Assembly: GCA_012744295.1 (NCBI GenBank) | Contig: JAAYIB010000130.1 | Coordinates: forward strand, 1-7,012 | Reading direction: 5' to 3' | From: Acholeplasmataceae bacterium | GTDB taxonomy: Bacteria > Bacillota > Negativicutes > Acidaminococcales > Acidaminococcaceae | Length of the DNA: 7,012 nt | Shown: one piece after another, positions 5,622 to 7,012 of the stretch | Position numbering within the stretch: position 1 is the first letter of the stretch | How the letters are laid out: every line of letters starts with the position of its first letter | The notes under the pieces: model-generated | Seen by the model: the letters and a program-made list of their open reading frames with translations, nothing else | Told to the model about the DNA's origin: nothing | Database searches by the model: none | Made by a program: the position numbers and the translations under genes

Positions 5622-7010
5622 ATGCAAATGTCAGTTACACAGTTTGTCAGCATGATGGTCGTCTTGATTTTGTCTTTGTTGCCGGGCTTCTATGCTGCCA
5701 AAGGAGTCAAGTCTGAAGCCGATTACAGCGTCGGAGGCCGCAGTGCCGGTAATTTCCTGGTTGCCGGCACAATTATCGGAACGATAATCGGTGCGGCCGC
5801 AACCGTAGGAACCGCACAATTGGGTTTCAAGGCAGGTATCAGTGCCTGGTGGTTCACTCTTGGCTCCGGAATCGCCTTGATAATTATGGCGGCTTTTTAC
5901 GCCCGTCCCCTCAGAAACAGCGGCTTGACAACAGTATCCGAATTTCTGGTTATAAACTATGGGAAAAAGGCAGGCCCTTTGAGCAGCATTGCTGCCACGG
6001 CGGGCATCTTTTTAAGCATTGTGGCGAGCATGCTGACGGCCTTGCACCTGATTGCCGGAGCATTCGATATCAATTTCTATCTGGCAGCCGCAGTTATTGC
6101 CCTTGTTGTTTTGGGCTCCGTGCTGATGGGAGGTATAAGTTCCTCGGGCATGTCGGGACTTGTCAAGGTAGGATTGATTTTCGGAACAATTTTTATTGCC
6201 GGCATGCTGGCTTTAAAAGATCTGGGAGGCGTTAAGGGTGTTATGGCGGTCTTTCCCGCTACGCCCTGGCTCGACATGTTCAGCGGCGGACCGCATAAAG
6301 TGTTTTATAACGTTGCTTCCCTGACGATTGGCGTTATATCAACACAGAGCTATGTCCAGGCTTTGTTTTCGGCAGCCAACAGCAGAACGGCTATGACCGG
6401 CTGTATTACAGCAGCCGCAATCGTGATACCGATTGGACTGCCGTCGGCAGTAATAGGGATGGCGGTCAAGACAACCAACCCCGAACTTAACAGTATTGAT
6501 GCCCTGCCATTCTACCTTTTAAACTTTACCCCTGAATGGCTCGGTGGTGCTGCAATGGCTGCATTGCTTTTATCGGCGCTTTGGTCGATTTCGGGACTTG
6601 TTTTGGGCTGTGGGACGATGATTTCACGGGATATTTTCAAGGCAGTATTAGGCATAAGCAGCTGCAAGGCGCTTCTTTGGATTAATCGGGCAGCGGTTCT
6701 GCTGATTACGATAAGTGCTTTGTTCGTTGTTTTTCAAAACCTCGATTCCTTTGTCCTCGATTGGACATATCTTTCGATGGCCCTTCGCGGAGCAGGGATT
6801 TTTCTGCCGCTGAGCTTTGCGATAATTTTCAAGGGCAGGATTAATAAGGAGGCAGGCCTTGCTTCTATGCTGGCAGGTATCATCGTTGCGCTTTTCTGGA
6901 AGTTTTTTGTGCCTGAGGCCAAAGACAGTCTTTTGCCAAGCCTTGCATTCAATTTGCTTTTTCTCATACCCGGAGTTCTTATCTTTAAAAAAGAGCAGAA
7001 ACAAGCTTAG
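5622..7010 (+). CDS. Sodium:solute symporter (SSS) family permease, substrate unknown
   Basis: The 462-residue protein is very hydrophobic, with about 12-13 membrane segments visible, for example near 7-26, 46-66, 74-93, 123-146, 152-171, 182-198 and 262-282. Family marks are the amphipathic ADYSVGGRSAGNFLVAGT segment (33-50) after helix 1, GAAATVGTAQLGFKAGISAWW (split across 57-77), TTVSEFL (103-109), QSYVQALFSAANSRTA (242-257) matching the SSS pattern QRxxAAKS, and SGLVLGCGTMISRDIF (324-339). The family couples inward Na+ movement to uptake of sugars, amino acids, carboxylates, pantothenate or other solutes at the cytoplasmic membrane. The sequence does not show which. At the usual first Na2-site serine this protein appears to have Trp321, with Ser322 kept. 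The gene is complete, ends two bases before the window edge, and appears to be transcribed from its own promoter. Confidence 0.88.
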   Translation: MQMSVTQFVSMMVVLILSLLPGFYAAKGVKSEADYSVGGRSAGNFLVAGTIIGTIIGAAATVGTAQLGFKAGISAWWFTLGSGIALIIMAAFYARPLRNSGLTTVSEFLVINYGKKAGPLSSIAATAGIFLSIVASMLTALHLIAGAFDINFYLAAAVIALVVLGSVLMGGISSSGMSGLVKVGLIFGTIFIAGMLALKDLGGVKGVMAVFPATPWLDMFSGGPHKVFYNVASLTIGVISTQSYVQALFSAANSRTAMTGCITAAAIVIPIGLPSAVIGMAVKTTNPELNSIDALPFYLLNFTPEWLGGAAMAALLLSALWSISGLVLGCGTMISRDIFKAVLGISSCKALLWINRAAVLLITISALFVVFQNLDSFVLDWTYLSMALRGAGIFLPLSFAIIFKGRINKEAGLASMLAGIIVALFWKFFVPEAKDSLLPSLAFNLLFLIPGVLIFKKEQKQA

Positions 7011-7012
7011 AT

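Noticed and set aside
6648..7004. 118-codon minus-strand open frame opposite the SSS transporter
   Set aside because: It lies wholly antisense to conserved transporter sequence and its Lys/Arg/Asn-rich translation resembles no family I know.

Overview
The window reads as a chromosomal segment of an anaerobic, low-to-mid GC Firmicute. The Negativicutes (for example the Acidaminococcaceae) are my tentative guess. This rests on anaerobic-type (cobalt-early) cobalamin genes, a CCA-encoding tRNA gene, strong Shine-Dalgarno sites, sigma70/sigmaA-type promoters and a ferredoxin-nitroreductase fusion. It is inferred from style and gene content, not from a database match. All genes found are on the + strand.

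Positions 1-4333 hold the 3' part of a tightly packed adenosylcobalamin (B12) operon: the C-terminal half of a CobD-type threonine-phosphate decarboxylase, an ApgM-like alkaline-phosphatase-superfamily protein, cobyric acid synthase CobQ, corrinoid adenosyltransferase CobA/BtuR and precorrin-8X methylmutase CbiC. Junctions are a 4-bp overlap or gaps of about 10 bp or less, so translation is probably coupled. CbiC finishes the corrin ring rearrangement, CobA adds the upper adenosyl ligand, CobQ amidates four side chains, and CobD makes the aminopropanol phosphate arm. The ApgM-like phosphatase/mutase is the puzzling member. It keeps the metal ligands of the superfamily but has a divergent active-site loop, and it could supply a phosphate-removal step of nucleotide-loop assembly. 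The operon promoter, and any cobalamin riboswitch, must lie upstream of the window.

Positions 4334-4547 hold a tRNA-Asn(GTT) gene with its own near-consensus promoter, overlapping dyad symmetries in that promoter, and a strong intrinsic terminator. No terminator is visible between cbiC and the tRNA.

Positions 4548-5552 are a monocistronic unit: a candidate promoter, a protein with two [4Fe-4S] clusters fused to a flavin nitroreductase domain, and a perfect UUCG-loop terminator. Positions 5554-7010 hold an extended -10 promoter and a complete sodium:solute symporter (SSS) family permease of unknown substrate. No mobile element, CRISPR array, phage gene or origin was seen. There is no gene-free stretch longer than 300 bases.
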